A stretch of DNA of 64,000 nt, taken from assembly GCF_900112685.1 (NCBI RefSeq), contig NZ_FOMS01000009.1, positions 69,501-133,500 of the forward strand, read 5' to 3'. Source of the DNA: Roseivivax sediminis. GTDB lineage: Bacteria > Pseudomonadota > Alphaproteobacteria > Rhodobacterales > Rhodobacteraceae. Numbering within the stretch: the first letter of the stretch is position 1; each line of letters starts with the position of its first letter. The notes under the pieces are model-generated. The model was not told the origin of the DNA. It saw only the letters and a program-made list of their open reading frames with translations, and did not search any database. Below are positions 42,970 to 52,697 of this stretch, in pieces. The position numbers and the translations under genes were made by a program.

Positions 42970-44178
42970 ATGTCGCGCGAGACCGCGAAGGAGACCGAAT
43001 TGACCAGCCGTTTCGACGAAGAGATCGACCGCGTGGGCACGCATTGCGCCAAGTGGGACATGATGGAGCCGATCTACGGCGTCAGCCCCGAGGACGGGCT
43101 GGCGATGTGGGTCGCCGACATGGATTTCCGCCCGCCCGACGCCGTCCAGCGCGCGCTGGAAGCGATGGTCGCGCACGGCGTCTACGGCTATTTCGGCAAG
43201 GACGGCCCCTACCGGGAGGCGATCTGCTGGTGGATGTGCGAACGCCACGGCTGGGAGTTTCCGCAGGAGGCGATCTTCACCGTCAACGGGCTGGTGAACG
43301 GCACCGCCATGTGCGTCGACACCTGGACCGATCCGGGCGACGCGGTGGTGCTGTTCACGCCGGTCTACCACGCCTTCGCGCGGGTGATCCGTGCGGCCGG
43401 GCGCGAGGTCACCGAATGCCCGCTGGTGCAGAAGGGCGGGCGCTACGAGATGGACTTCGCCGCCTATGACGCGCTGATGACCGGGCGCGAGAAGATGGTG
43501 GTGCTGTGCTCGCCGCACAATCCGGGCGGGCGGGTCTGGAGCCGCGAAGAGCTGCGCGAGGTGGCGGAATTCGCCCGCCGGCACGACCTGATCCTGGTGT
43601 CGGACGAGGTGCACCACGACCTGGTGATGCCCGGCCAGAGCCACGTGCCGATGCCGCTGGCGGCGCCCGAGGTGCTGGACCGCACGGTGATGCTCACCGC
43701 GACGAGCAAGACCTTCAACCTCGCCGGCGGGCATGTCGGCAACGTCATCATCCCGGACGCAGACCTGCGCAAGCCCTTCGCGAAGCGCCTGGGCGCGATG
43801 GGCGTGTCGCCCAACGCCTTCGGCGTGGTCATGGCGACCGCGGCCTATTCGCCGGAGGGCGCGGCCTGGGTGGACGAGTTGGCCGCCTATCTCGAGGGCA
43901 ACCGGCGCCTTTTCGACGAGATGGTGAACGCGATCCCCGGGGTGCGCTCCATGCCGCTGGAGGCGACGTACCTGGCCTGGGTGGACTTCTCCGGCACCGG
44001 CATGGCGGCCGAGGAATTCACCCGGCGGGTCGAGGGCGACGCGCGGATCGCGGTGAACCACGGGCAGACCTTCGGCACCGGCGGCGAGAGCTTCCTGCGC
44101 TTCAACCTCGCCACGCCTCGGGCGCGGGTGGAGGAGGCGGGCACGCGGCTGCAGCGGGCCTTCGCGGACCTGCAATAG
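42970..44178 (+). CDS. MalY/PatB-family PLP-dependent aminotransferase (cystathionine beta-lyase type)
   Basis: This is a 402-residue fold-type I PLP enzyme with the PLP lysine in TATSKTFNLAGGH, the SPHNPGGRVW motif and a SDEVHHDLV segment typical of MalY/PatB. Members cleave cystathionine or cysteine S-conjugates to thiol, pyruvate and ammonia. The ATG at 42970 adds about 15 residues to the family norm; a TTG at 43000 is an alternative. It is convergent with the TRIC gene, leaving only 3 bases between stops. Confidence 0.9.
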   Translation: MSRETAKETELTSRFDEEIDRVGTHCAKWDMMEPIYGVSPEDGLAMWVADMDFRPPDAVQRALEAMVAHGVYGYFGKDGPYREAICWWMCERHGWEFPQEAIFTVNGLVNGTAMCVDTWTDPGDAVVLFTPVYHAFARVIRAAGREVTECPLVQKGGRYEMDFAAYDALMTGREKMVVLCSPHNPGGRVWSREELREVAEFARRHDLILVSDEVHHDLVMPGQSHVPMPLAAPEVLDRTVMLTATSKTFNLAGGHVGNVIIPDADLRKPFAKRLGAMGVSPNAFGVVMATAAYSPEGAAWVDELAAYLEGNRRLFDEMVNAIPGVRSMPLEATYLAWVDFSGTGMAAEEFTRRVEGDARIAVNHGQTFGTGGESFLRFNLATPRARVEEAGTRLQRAFADLQ

Positions 44179-44181
44179 CAC

Positions 44182-44826
44182 TTACTTGTCGTTGTCGGGG
44201 TGGGAGGCGTCGGTCTTCGGGCGGGGCTTGTAGATCGGCAGCTCCCACCCCCGACGGATCGCGCCTGCCCTCAGAACGAAGCAGACGACCGCCGCGAGCA
44301 CCGCCGAGAGGGCCGAGGGGGCGCCGGCGAGGTCGGCGAGCGCCAACGCCAGCGACCCCGAGAAGGCGCAGGTGACGTAGAGCTGACCCGGCCGCAGCAT
44401 CAGCGGGACCTCGTTGGACACCACGTCGCGCGCGAGCCCGCCGACGCAGCCGGTGATCATGCCCATGACGACGATCACTGGCAGCGCCTCGCCCGCGTCG
44501 GCGGTGATGACCGCGCCGGCGGCGACCGCCACCGACAGGGCGGCGGCGTCGAGCCATTTCAGCGTTTCCCAACGCGATTCGAGCCGGTGGGCGAGAAAGA
44601 ACACCCCCACGGCGGCGAGGGTCGCGGAGACGAGGTAGACCGGGTCGGCGATCCAGAACACGTCCCGGTCCAGGAGCAGATCGCGCAGCGTGCCGCCGCC
44701 CATGCCGGTCAGGCAGGCGAGGAAGGCGAAGCCGACGATGTCGAGCTGTTCGCGGCTCGCCACCAAGGCGCCGGTCAGCGCGAACATGGTGATCGCAGCG
44801 TAGTCGAGAACCGCGACCAGGGTCAT
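44182..44826 (-). CDS. TRIC-type cation channel family protein (UPF0126/YicG)
   Basis: This is a 214-residue membrane protein with about seven helices in two repeated halves, each carrying the family motif GxGGxxRD ([11 protein letters not shown] and [11 protein letters not shown]). Prokaryotic TRIC homologues form trimeric channels for monovalent cations. It overlaps rnhA by ATGA. Confidence 0.9.
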   Translation of the reverse strand: MTLVAVLDYAAITMFALTGALVASREQLDIVGFAFLACLTGMGGGTLRDLLLDRDVFWIADPVYLVSATLAAVGVFFLAHRLESRWETLKWLDAAALSVAVAAGAVITADAGEALPVIVVMGMITGCVGGLARDVVSNEVPLMLRPGQLYVTCAFSGSLALALADLAGAPSALSAVLAAVVCFVLRAGAIRRGWELPIYKPRPKTDASHPDNDK

Positions 44827-45287
44827 GCCCGGCCCTTTTCCTTGAACGGGGCCATGCCGGCGCGGGCAAGCTCGTCCGCGCGCTCGTTCTCAGGGTGGCC
44901 GGCGTGACCCTTGACCCATTCCCAGCGCACGTCGTGACGCGCCTGCGCGGCGTCGAGCCGGCGCCACAGCTCCTCGTTCTTCACCGGCTTCTTGGCGGAG
45001 GTCTTCCAGCCGTTCTTCTTCCAGCCGTGGATCCAGCCGGTCACGCCGTTCTTCACATAGGCCGAATCGGTGACGATGGTGATGGACGAGGATTGCTTCA
45101 GCGCCTCCAGCGCGGAAATCGCGGCCAGAAGCTCCATCCGGTTGTTGGTGGTCGCGGCCTCGCCGCCGGAAAGCTCACGCTCCTTGACGACGGTGTTTCC
45201 GTCCATCGCGCGCATGAGAACGCCCCAGCCGCCGGGGCCGGGATTGCCGGAGCACGCTCCGTCGGTGAAGGCATAGAGTTCGGGCAT
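44823..45287 (-). CDS. rnhA: Ribonuclease HI
   Basis: This is a 154-residue RNase H with the carboxylate set in [26 protein letters not shown] and ERADELA, and the basic [15 protein letters not shown] handle. It degrades RNA in RNA:DNA hybrids. The start at 45287 gives the standard [10 protein letters not shown] opening. It lies downstream of ispH in the same direction, with two genes between. Confidence 0.96.
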   Translation of the reverse strand: MPELYAFTDGACSGNPGPGGWGVLMRAMDGNTVVKERELSGGEAATTNNRMELLAAISALEALKQSSSITIVTDSAYVKNGVTGWIHGWKKNGWKTSAKKPVKNEELWRRLDAAQARHDVRWEWVKGHAGHPENERADELARAGMAPFKEKGRA

Positions 45288-45335
45288 CGGCGGCTCTGTC
45301 GCGCGGCGTTCGGGCGGCGTCAAGGGCGGCATCGC

Positions 45336-45384
45336 GCGGGGGTTCCGCCCCCGCACCCCCGGAGTACTTGGAACGAGAAGAAGG
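45336..45384 (+). repeat. Dispersed intergenic hairpin element, copy G
   Basis: GCGGGGG/CCCCCGC (45336-45342 with 45348-45354) is followed by CCCCCGGAGTACTT and GAGAAGAAGG. It is oriented on the plus strand between two minus-strand genes (DUF3429 and rnhA). Confidence 0.7.
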
Positions 45385-45405
45385 GAGGGGCGGGGCGCGC
45401 TTGTC

Positions 45406-45858
45406 TCAGGTGAAGACACCGATGGAGAGGCAGGCGATCACGAGGCCGGTCAAAAGGACCCTGAGCTGCATCCACCAGCGTGGGGCGAGGCCCCAGGTCC
45501 AGAACGCGTAGTCGAGCGCGAGGAGGCCGGCGAAGCCGAAGATCAGGTTCATGCCGGCGGAGACCGGGCCGCCCCCTGTCATGAAGAACGCCCAGAGTGC
45601 CGGGATCACCGACAATGCGTAGCCGGTGGCGGCGCGGGTGCCTTCGGTCTTTGTGGCGAAGCCCCAGAGCACGCCGGACATGAAGCTGAGGATGATGGCA
45701 CCGTAGTAGAGCTGCACGTAGGGGCCGATGAAGCGCGGGCCGAGATTGGCCTGCCCCCAGGCGGCGGCGGCCGGTACCGCCAGCGTCAGCGCGCCCCAGG
45801 CGAAGGGGATCACGCCGGCGAGGCCGAGGATCAGGGCGGAGCGGGGGATCTGTGTCAT
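45406..45858 (-). CDS. DUF3429 family membrane protein
   Basis: This is a 150-residue protein with five membrane helices. The pattern [17 protein letters not shown] followed by a helix with WAFFM fits DUF3429, a family of unknown function frequent in proteobacteria. It is a single gene between the LysE exporter and rnhA. Confidence 0.82.
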   Translation of the reverse strand: MTQIPRSALILGLAGVIPFAWGALTLAVPAAAAWGQANLGPRFIGPYVQLYYGAIILSFMSGVLWGFATKTEGTRAATGYALSVIPALWAFFMTGGGPVSAGMNLIFGFAGLLALDYAFWTWGLAPRWWMQLRVLLTGLVIACLSIGVFT

Positions 45859-45908
45859 GGCGCCTCACATCTCGTGCGCAGCGCAGGGTAGGTCGCGCGC
45901 GGGCGCTG

Positions 45909-46523
45909 TCACGCCGCCCGCTCGAGCGCCAGCCGCCCGGCGAGCGCCGCGAAGAGCCCGGCGAAGCTGCGGCTGATCCATCGCATCGCCCGTTCGGACG
46001 CCAGGAGCCGGTCCCGCGCCGCCGCCGCCAGCGCGGCATAGAGCGCGAAGACCGCGAAGGTGAGGCCCATGAAGACGGCGCCGAGGGCGCTCATTTCCGC
46101 GGCCGCGCGCGCCGGGTCGCCGGAGAGGAAGGGCGGCAGCAGCGCCAGAAAGAAGATCGACAGCTTTGGATTGAGCACGTTGATCAGCGCGCCGCGCCGG
46201 GCGATGCGCAGGGCGGATTCGGCCTGCCGGTCCTCGGTAACGTTGAGCGCGCCGCCCGACCGGGCCGATTGCCAGGCGAGCCACAGAAGGTAGGCGACGC
46301 CCGCCCATTTCACGACCGCGAAGAGCAGCGCGCTGGTATGCAGGATGGCCGCGAGCCCGAGGATCGCGGCGGCGAGATGCGGCAGGATGCCGAAGGTGCA
46401 GCCGAGCGCCGCAAAGAGCCCGGCGCGCCACCCCTGCCCGAGCGACACGGCCAGCGTGTAGAGAACCCCGGTTCCCGGCGCGATCACCACGACGAAGGCG
46501 GTCAGGAGGAACTGCAGCGACAT
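45909..46523 (-). CDS. LysE/RhtB-family amino-acid exporter
   Basis: This is a 204-residue protein with six membrane helices, the PGTGVLYTLA motif near the N-terminus and the NPKLSIFFLALLP motif of RhtB-type translocators. It probably exports an amino acid or homoserine lactone-like compound; the substrate is unknown. It lies 65 bases downstream of ispH. Confidence 0.9.
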   Translation of the reverse strand: MSLQFLLTAFVVVIAPGTGVLYTLAVSLGQGWRAGLFAALGCTFGILPHLAAAILGLAAILHTSALLFAVVKWAGVAYLLWLAWQSARSGGALNVTEDRQAESALRIARRGALINVLNPKLSIFFLALLPPFLSGDPARAAAEMSALGAVFMGLTFAVFALYAALAAAARDRLLASERAMRWISRSFAGLFAALAGRLALERAA

Positions 46524-46588
46524 GAGGCGGCCCTTGCTGGTGAACAGACCGGCACGGTGCCCCGGCACTGCCGCGCTGGCAAGGTGCC

Positions 46589-47539
46589 TCAGGCCGGTTC
46601 GCGCAGGACGCGCGGGACCTTGAACTCGACGTTCTCTTCGGCCGTGGTCACGGTCTCCACGGTCACGTCGTAGCGGGTGCGGAACGCGTCGATGACCTCG
46701 TCGATCAGGATCTCGGGGGCGGAGGCGCCGGCGGTGATGCCGATCGACCCGATCCCCTCGAGCGCGCGCCAGTCGATGTCGGCGGCGCGCTGGACGAGCT
46801 GCGCGTAGCGGCAGCCGGCGCGGGCGCCGACCTCCACCAGGCGCTTCGAATTGGACGAGTTGGGCGCACCGACGACGAGCAGTGCGTCGCACTCGGGCGC
46901 CATCGCCTTCACCGCCTCCTGCCGGTTGGTGGTGGCGTAGCAGATGTCTTCCTTGTGCGGCCCGATAATGTTCGGGAAGCGCTGCCTCAGCGCCGCCACG
47001 ATCTCCGCGGTGTCGTCGAGCGACAGGGTCGTCTGGGTGACGAAGGCGAGTCGGTCGGGATCGCGGACCTCCACGTGGTCCACGTCCTCGGGCGTCTCCA
47101 CCAGCAGCACCTCGCCGTCGGGGAGCTGGCCCATCGTGCCGACCGTCTCGGGGTGGCCGGCATGGCCGATCATTATCATCTGCAGGCCGTTTTCCGAATG
47201 GCGCGCGGCCTCGATATGGACCTTCGACACCAGCGGGCAGGTCGCGTCCACATAGACCATCTCGCGCGCCGCCGCCTCGGCCGGGACCGCCTTGGGCACA
47301 CCGTGGGCGGAGAAGATCACCGGCCGATCGGGCGGGCATTCCTCAAGCTCCTCGACGAAGACGGCGCCCTTGTCGCGCAGGCTGTCGACCACGTACTTAT
47401 TATGTACGATTTCGTGACGCACGTAGACCGGCGCGCCCCATTTCTCGAGGGCCATTTCCACGATCTTGATCGCGCGGTCGACGCCGGCGCAGAAGCCGCG
47501 CGGCGCCGCGAGATAGAGCGTGAGCGGGGGCAGGGACAT
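46589..47539 (-). CDS. ispH: 4-Hydroxy-3-methylbut-2-enyl diphosphate reductase
   Basis: This is a 316-residue iron-sulfur enzyme for the last step of the MEP isoprenoid pathway, giving IPP and DMAPP. The three cluster cysteines are in [14 protein letters not shown] and the [13 protein letters not shown] region; the NSSNSKRL motif is also present. The length is normal. Confidence 0.97.
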   Translation of the reverse strand: MSLPPLTLYLAAPRGFCAGVDRAIKIVEMALEKWGAPVYVRHEIVHNKYVVDSLRDKGAVFVEELEECPPDRPVIFSAHGVPKAVPAEAAAREMVYVDATCPLVSKVHIEAARHSENGLQMIMIGHAGHPETVGTMGQLPDGEVLLVETPEDVDHVEVRDPDRLAFVTQTTLSLDDTAEIVAALRQRFPNIIGPHKEDICYATTNRQEAVKAMAPECDALLVVGAPNSSNSKRLVEVGARAGCRYAQLVQRAADIDWRALEGIGSIGITAGASAPEILIDEVIDAFRTRYDVTVETVTTAEENVEFKVPRVLREPA

Positions 47540-47600
47540 GAAGCACCTCGTTGTTTGCCCCAGACCTAAGGGATGGACGGGGACGAATCCAGACCGCGCC

Positions 47601-48038
47601 TCAGGCCGCCGCAGCGGTGCCCCAGGCCAGCAGCGCGTAGCGCCCGGTCTTGGCGACCGTGACCAGCACCAGGAACAGCCAGAGCCGGGTGCGCATGATC
47701 CCGGCGATCACGGTGAAGGCGTCGCCGAACGGCGCCCAGCTGAGCAGCAGCGTCCAGACGCCCCAGCGCGCCCACCAGCCCTGCGCGCGGTCGAGCTGCC
47801 GTTCGGTGACTGGAAACCAGCGGCTGCCGCGAAACCGCTCCGCCCCGGCGCCGAGGACGTAGTTGACCACGGCGCCGAGGACGTTGCCGATACTTGCGAC
47901 GACGACGAGCATCCCCACACCCGCCGCGCCGCGCAGTTGCAGCGCGACAAAGACCAGTTCGGACTGGAAGGGCAGGATCGTGGCCGCCCCGAAGGCGGCC
48001 AGGAACAGGCCGGCCAGTTGCGCGAGGGTCTCCGTCAC
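47601..48038 (-). CDS. YqaA/DedA-like small membrane protein
   Basis: This is a 145-residue protein with about four hydrophobic segments, of the YqaA (VTT/SNARE-associated) family. [15 protein letters not shown] and the GAxxNYxLG segment ([15 protein letters not shown]) are typical. DedA-type proteins are proposed lipid scramblases or proton-coupled transporters; YqaA itself is uncharacterised. It lies 7 bases after the NYN gene. Confidence 0.88.
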   Translation of the reverse strand: MTETLAQLAGLFLAAFGAATILPFQSELVFVALQLRGAAGVGMLVVVASIGNVLGAVVNYVLGAGAERFRGSRWFPVTERQLDRAQGWWARWGVWTLLLSWAPFGDAFTVIAGIMRTRLWLFLVLVTVAKTGRYALLAWGTAAAA

Positions 48039-48045
48039 ACCGGGA

Positions 48046-48615
48046 TCAGGCGTTCACGGCCTCGACATTGTTGTCGCCCGAACCGTGGCGCGGGGGCCGT
48101 CCGATCACTTCGCGCAGCTCGTCGAGTTCGATGAAGTTGTCGGCCTGACGGCGCAGTTCGTCGGCGATCATCGGCGGCTGGCTGCGGATCGTGGAGACAA
48201 CGGAGACGCGCACGCCCTGGCGCTGCAGACTTTCCACCAGAGGGCGGAAGTCGCCGTCGCCCGAGAACAGCACGACATGATCGATCCGCGGAGCGAGCTC
48301 CATCGCATCGACCGTGAGCTCGATGTCCATGTTGCCCTTCACCTTCCGGCGGCCCTGACTGTCGGTGTATTCCTTCGCGGGCTTGGTCACCATGGTGAAG
48401 CCGTTGTAGTGTAGCCAGTCGACGAGCGGGCGGATCGGCGAATAGTCGTCATTCTCCAGAAGCGCGGTATAGTAGAACGCTCTGAGCATCTTGCCGCGAC
48501 GCACGAATTCCTGGCGCAGGAGCTTGTAGTCTATGTCGAACCCGAGAGCCTTCGCCGCTGCGTATAGGTTCGATCCGTCGATGAACAGCGCCAGCCGTTC
48601 GTCCTTGTAAAACAT
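48046..48615 (-). CDS. NYN-domain (LabA/DUF88-like) ribonuclease
   Basis: This is a 189-residue PIN-like protein with LFIDGSNLYAA (first Asp), KGNMDIELTVDAM and LFSGDGDFRPLV, the acidic cluster of NYN nucleases. It probably acts on RNA; no partner is known. The ATG at 48615 is used rather than a TTG one codon earlier. It is divergent from folK. Confidence 0.9.
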   Translation of the reverse strand: MFYKDERLALFIDGSNLYAAAKALGFDIDYKLLRQEFVRRGKMLRAFYYTALLENDDYSPIRPLVDWLHYNGFTMVTKPAKEYTDSQGRRKVKGNMDIELTVDAMELAPRIDHVVLFSGDGDFRPLVESLQRQGVRVSVVSTIRSQPPMIADELRRQADNFIELDELREVIGRPPRHGSGDNNVEAVNA

Positions 48616-48758
48616 CAAATGTCCTTCTCTATGAAAGCATGCGCGCCGGAGGGTGCCGTGAGTGAAAATGGGTCGGCCGCATGTGCGCTGGAAATTAGAC
48701 AGTTTGGGGTCGGCTTCAAGCGCCCCGACGTTCCGTAAAGCCGTGTCAGGATAAAACC

Positions 48759-49337
48759 ATCACCTGTACCGAACAAGACGCAGTAATCGCTCTCGGGGCC
48801 AATCTTTCCGGTCAGCTCGGCCCGCCCGAAGCGACGATCATGGCCGCCATCGCCGCCTTCGGCGCCGAGGGGCTGGGCCTCCGCAGGCTCAGCAGATTTT
48901 ACGCAAACCCTTGTTTTCCAAAGGGAATGGGGCCTGACTTCGTCAACGCTGTCGCGGTGGCCGATACCGCGGATCTCGGCGGCGATGCGGTGGCCGTTCT
49001 GGCCGCCTTGCACCGGATCGAGGCGCGGTTCGGCCGGGCCCGATCCACCCGCTGGGCGGGACGTGTGCTCGACCTCGATCTGCTCGCCCTTGGCGGGAGA
49101 ATTTTTCCCGATCCGGAAAAACAGGCGGAATGGCGCGCATTGCCTCTGGGCATTCAGCAATCTGTCGCGCCCGAAGAACTTATATTGCCGCACCCGCGAT
49201 TGCAGGACCGCGCCTTCGTGCTGGTCCCAATGCGCGACGTGGCGCCCGGCTGGCACCATCCGGCCACGGGATGCGACGTGACGGGAATGCTGGCGGCACT
49301 CCCCGCCGCCGCCGTGGCCGAGGTGATCCCGATGTGA
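48759..49337 (+). CDS. folK: 2-Amino-4-hydroxy-6-hydroxymethyldihydropteridine pyrophosphokinase, with no canonical start codon
   Basis: HPPK of folate synthesis. The family opening VIALGANLSG, which forms the first strand and must be translated, lies upstream of the first in-frame ATG at 48840. Between an in-frame TAG at 48696 and 48840 there is no ATG, GTG or TTG. The best candidate is ATC at 48759, with AGGA (48748-48751) seven bases before it, giving 192 residues. The HPPK region RVLDLDLLALGG and the preceding ARST-R segment are intact. Either a rare non-AUG start or a sequence error explains this. Confidence 0.82.
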   Translation: MTCTEQDAVIALGANLSGQLGPPEATIMAAIAAFGAEGLGLRRLSRFYANPCFPKGMGPDFVNAVAVADTADLGGDAVAVLAALHRIEARFGRARSTRWAGRVLDLDLLALGGRIFPDPEKQAEWRALPLGIQQSVAPEELILPHPRLQDRAFVLVPMRDVAPGWHHPATGCDVTGMLAALPAAAVAEVIPM

Positions 49338-49349
49338 ATTGCTTTGCCC

Positions 49350-49378
49350 TTGTCAAGCCTTTTGATCCGCGTTAGAGA
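49350..49378 (+). promoter_or_regulatory. Possible rpoZ promoter
   Basis: TTGTCA (49350-49355) followed after about 16-17 bases by TTAGAGA resembles a housekeeping promoter with a weak -10 box, about 45 bases ahead of rpoZ. It is tentative. Confidence 0.3.
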
Positions 49379-49418
49379 GCCGACTTTCGAGGACCGTAGC
49401 GATCAGGCTGGAGGCATC

Positions 49419-49772
49419 ATGGCCCGCGTCACCGTGGAAGATTGCGTCGACAAGGTACCCAACCGTTTCGACCTGGTGCTGCTTGCCGCACACCGGGCGC
49501 GCGAGGTGTCGTCGGGCGCCCCGATCACCGTGGACCGCGACAACGACAAGAACCCCGTCGTCGCCCTGCGTGAGATCGCCGAGGAGACGCAGTCGGCGGA
49601 CGAGCTGCGCGAGCGGATGATCGAATCGAATCAGACTCAGATCGAGGTCGACGAACCCGAGGACGACGCCATGGCGCTGCTCATGGGCGCCGAGCCCGAC
49701 AAGCCGCAGGAGGACGACATGTCCGAAGAGAAGCTCTTGCGGGCCCTGATGGAGGCGCAGGGCCAGGGCTGA
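49419..49772 (+). CDS. rpoZ: DNA-directed RNA polymerase omega subunit
   Basis: This is a 117-residue omega subunit with the family motif [20 protein letters not shown], the basic RAREVSSGA segment and the [11 protein letters not shown] helix. It has a long acidic C-terminal tail typical of alphaproteobacteria. GGAGG lies before the ATG at 49419. It stands directly ahead of the rsh gene, the usual pairing of omega with (p)ppGpp metabolism. Confidence 0.96.
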   Translation: MARVTVEDCVDKVPNRFDLVLLAAHRAREVSSGAPITVDRDNDKNPVVALREIAEETQSADELRERMIESNQTQIEVDEPEDDAMALLMGAEPDKPQEDDMSEEKLLRALMEAQGQG

Positions 49773-49800
49773 GCCCGGGCGCTGCGAAGGGGGCGAGGCG

Positions 49801-51939
49801 ATGATCTCGGCGGACGATCTGATCGCCCTCGTCCACAACTACAATCCGCGCAGCAACACCCAACTGATCCGCTCGGCCTACGCCTATGCTGAGCGGATGC
49901 ATTCCGGCCAGACACGGCAATCGGGTGAGCCCTACTTCACCCACCCGGTCGCCGTCGCCGCGATCCTGACCGAGCAGCAGCTTGACGATGCGACCATCGT
50001 CACCGCGCTGCTGCACGACACGATCGAGGACACCAAGTCCACATACCAGGAAATCGCCGCCACCTTCGGCGACGAGGTGGCGCACCTCGTGGACGGCGTG
50101 ACCAAGCTGACCAACCTGCAGCTGTCCTCCTCCGAGACCAAGCAGGCGGAGAATTTCCGCAAGCTCTTCATCGCCATGTCCAAGGATCTGCGGGTGATCC
50201 TTGTGAAACTGTCGGACCGGCTGCACAACATGCGCACGATCCGCGCCATGCGCCCGGAAAAACAGGTCCAGAAGGCGCGGGAGACGATGGACATCTACGC
50301 GCCCCTCGCCGGGCGCATGGGCATGCAATGGATGCGTGAGGAGCTCGAGGACCTCGCCTTCCGCGTACTGCAGCCCGAGGGGCGCGCGTCGATCATTCGC
50401 CGCTTCATCAACCTGCAGAAGGAAACCGGCGACGTCATCCACCGCATCACCTCGGACATGCGGCACGAGCTGGAAAAGGCCGACATCGACGCGGAGGTGT
50501 TCGGCCGCGCCAAGAAGCCCTATTCGATCTGGCGCAAGATGCAGGAAAAGGAGATGGGATTCTCCCGCCTGTCCGACATCTACGGCTTTCGCGTCATCAC
50601 CCGGTCGGAAGAGGATTGCTACGCCGCGCTCGGCGCGATCCATCAGCGCTGGCGCGCGGTGCCGGGTCGGTTCAAGGACTATATCAGCCAGCCCAAGTCG
50701 AACGGCTACCGGTCGATCCACACCACCGTTTCGGGCCGCGACGGCAAGCGGGTCGAGGTTCAGATCCGCACCCGCCAGATGCACGAGGTCGCCGAAACCG
50801 GCGTCGCCGCGCACTGGGCCTACCGGGACGGGCAGCGGGCCGAGAACCCCTTTGCGGTCGATCCCGCGCGCTGGATCACCTCCCTCTCCGAACAGTTCGA
50901 CGCCGAGGAGGATCACGACGAGTTCCTCGAAGCCGTCAAGCTGGAGATGTATTCCGACCAGGTCTTCTGCTTCACGCCCAAGGGCGAGGTGGTGAAACTG
51001 CCCAAGGGCGCGACACCGCTCGATTTCGGCTACGCGATCCATACCCGGATCGGCGCGGCCTGCGTCGGCGCCAAGGTCGACGGCATCCGCGTGCCGCTCT
51101 GGACCCGACTCAAGAACGGTCAGTCGGTCGAGATCATCACTGCCGAGGGCCAGACCCCGCAGACCAGCTGGCTCGAGATCGCCACCACCGGCAAGGCGAA
51201 GACGGCGATCCGCCGGTCGCTGCGCGAGGCGGGGCGCGAACGCTACATCAAGCTGGGGCGCGAACTGGCGCGGTCGGCCTTTGCCGGCATGGGCAAGACG
51301 GCGACGCCGAAGGCGCTCGAGAAGGCCGCGGAAATCCTGCGCCTGCCCGATTCCGAAACGCTGCTGGCGCGCCTCGGCTCCGCAGAGCTGTCGGCACGCG
51401 ATGTTGTGCGCGCGCTCTATCCCGACCTGCGCCCGAAGGAGACCGGCACCGTCGACCAGAGCCACGCGGTCATCGGCCTCGACCGTGCGCAGGGCTTCAC
51501 CCGTGCACCCTGCTGCCAGCCGCTGCCGGGCGAGCGCATCGTCGGCATCGCCCGGCGCGGCCGCGGCGTCATCGTCCACGCCATCGACTGCGCCGCGCTG
51601 GCAGAGGTGGAGAACGAGCCCGCCCGATGGATCGACCTGCACTGGGCCTCGGGCAACCACCCTCCGGTCTACACTGTGACACTCGACCTCACGATCGGCA
51701 ACGACGCCGGCGTCCTGGGGCGGATTTGCACATTGATCGGGGAGCGTTCAGCCAATATCTCCGATCTGAACTTCATGGATCGCAAACCGGACTTCTACCG
51801 ACTGCTGATGGATATCGACCTGCGCGACGCCGAACACCTGCACATGGTTGTCTCCGCCCTCGACGCGGAGGACGACGTGGCCACGGTGGAACGGCGCCGC
51901 GATCCCGGCCTGGCCGGCCAGGCCGAGGCCGCAGAATGA
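49801..51939 (+). CDS. Bifunctional (p)ppGpp synthetase/hydrolase (RelA/SpoT homologue)
   Basis: This is a 712-residue Rsh protein. The HD hydrolase domain (about 25-180) has an intact LLHDTIEDT motif and KLSDRLHNMRTI. The synthetase domain (about 240-350) has KKPYSIWRK and VEVQIRTRQMHE. The TGS domain (about 385-445) opens near GATPLDFGYAIHT, and an ACT domain lies at the C-terminus. Both activities therefore look functional, as expected for the single Rsh of alphaproteobacteria that drives the stringent response. Confidence 0.96.
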   Translation: MISADDLIALVHNYNPRSNTQLIRSAYAYAERMHSGQTRQSGEPYFTHPVAVAAILTEQQLDDATIVTALLHDTIEDTKSTYQEIAATFGDEVAHLVDGVTKLTNLQLSSSETKQAENFRKLFIAMSKDLRVILVKLSDRLHNMRTIRAMRPEKQVQKARETMDIYAPLAGRMGMQWMREELEDLAFRVLQPEGRASIIRRFINLQKETGDVIHRITSDMRHELEKADIDAEVFGRAKKPYSIWRKMQEKEMGFSRLSDIYGFRVITRSEEDCYAALGAIHQRWRAVPGRFKDYISQPKSNGYRSIHTTVSGRDGKRVEVQIRTRQMHEVAETGVAAHWAYRDGQRAENPFAVDPARWITSLSEQFDAEEDHDEFLEAVKLEMYSDQVFCFTPKGEVVKLPKGATPLDFGYAIHTRIGAACVGAKVDGIRVPLWTRLKNGQSVEIITAEGQTPQTSWLEIATTGKAKTAIRRSLREAGRERYIKLGRELARSAFAGMGKTATPKALEKAAEILRLPDSETLLARLGSAELSARDVVRALYPDLRPKETGTVDQSHAVIGLDRAQGFTRAPCCQPLPGERIVGIARRGRGVIVHAIDCAALAEVENEPARWIDLHWASGNHPPVYTVTLDLTIGNDAGVLGRICTLIGERSANISDLNFMDRKPDFYRLLMDIDLRDAEHLHMVVSALDAEDDVATVERRRDPGLAGQAEAAE

Positions 51940-51979
51940 GCGTGGAGGCCGGGTAGGCGAACACGGAAAGGGCGCACGC

Positions 51980-52630
51980 GTGGTCTTCAAGCGCCGCGAC
52001 AAGCGGTCGATCTGGCAGGCGGTGATTCAGGCGCTCTGGCCGCGCGGCGGCTGGGCGCGGGCCGCACGCTACGTTCACCACAGGCTCAACCGCCTGCCCG
52101 ACCCGCCGGAGCGGATCGCCCGCGGCATCTTCGCCGGCGTCTTCGTGACCTTCACGCCGTTCTACGGCCTGCACTTCTTCATCGCGATGTTCCTCGCCTG
52201 GGTGCTGCGCGGCAACGTGATCGCCTCGCTCCTCGGCACCTTCTTCGGCAATCCGCTGACCTACGTGCCGATCGGCGTGATTTCCATGACCACCGGCTAC
52301 TGGATGCTGGGGATCGAGACGGATCCGGCCCAGCACGGCACGCTGGGTCACAAGTTCATGCGCGCCGGCGACGACCTGTGGGACAATTTCGTCGCGCTCT
52401 TCACGCCGGCAGAGCCGCACTGGGACGGGCTGCAGATCTTCTACGACGAGGTGTTCTACCCCTACATGGTCGGCGGCGTCGTGCCGGGGATCGTGGCCGG
52501 ACTGATCTGCTACTACGTCTCGGTGCCGGTGATCCGCGCCTACCAGAACCGCCGCAAGGGGGCGCTCGTGGCCCGGCTCGCCGCGCTCAAGACGAAGAAA
52601 GGCGGACGCGAGCGCGAAGATACGGGCTGA
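51980..52630 (+). CDS. DUF2062 family membrane protein
   Basis: This is a 216-residue protein with three to four membrane helices. The segments RGIFAGVFVTFTPFYGLHF and GTFFGNPLTYVP are the DUF2062 hallmark. The function is unknown. The GTG start at 51980 has GGAAAGGG upstream. It sits between rsh and pdxJ, as in many Rhodobacterales. Confidence 0.9.
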   Translation: MVFKRRDKRSIWQAVIQALWPRGGWARAARYVHHRLNRLPDPPERIARGIFAGVFVTFTPFYGLHFFIAMFLAWVLRGNVIASLLGTFFGNPLTYVPIGVISMTTGYWMLGIETDPAQHGTLGHKFMRAGDDLWDNFVALFTPAEPHWDGLQIFYDEVFYPYMVGGVVPGIVAGLICYYVSVPVIRAYQNRRKGALVARLAALKTKKGGREREDTG

Positions 52631-52697
52631 CCAAGCCGCCGTTCTGCACTAGCTTGCCCCGCGCGCCCACCTCGCCCGCCTTGCCGGAGACCCTGCC

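Noticed and set aside
48840..49337. folK starting at the first ATG (48840)
   Set aside because: This would remove the conserved VIALGAN strand that is encoded in frame just upstream, so the true start must lie earlier.
49681..51660. A 659-codon minus-strand frame
   Set aside because: It is antisense to rpoZ and rsh, which are unmistakable; shadow frame.
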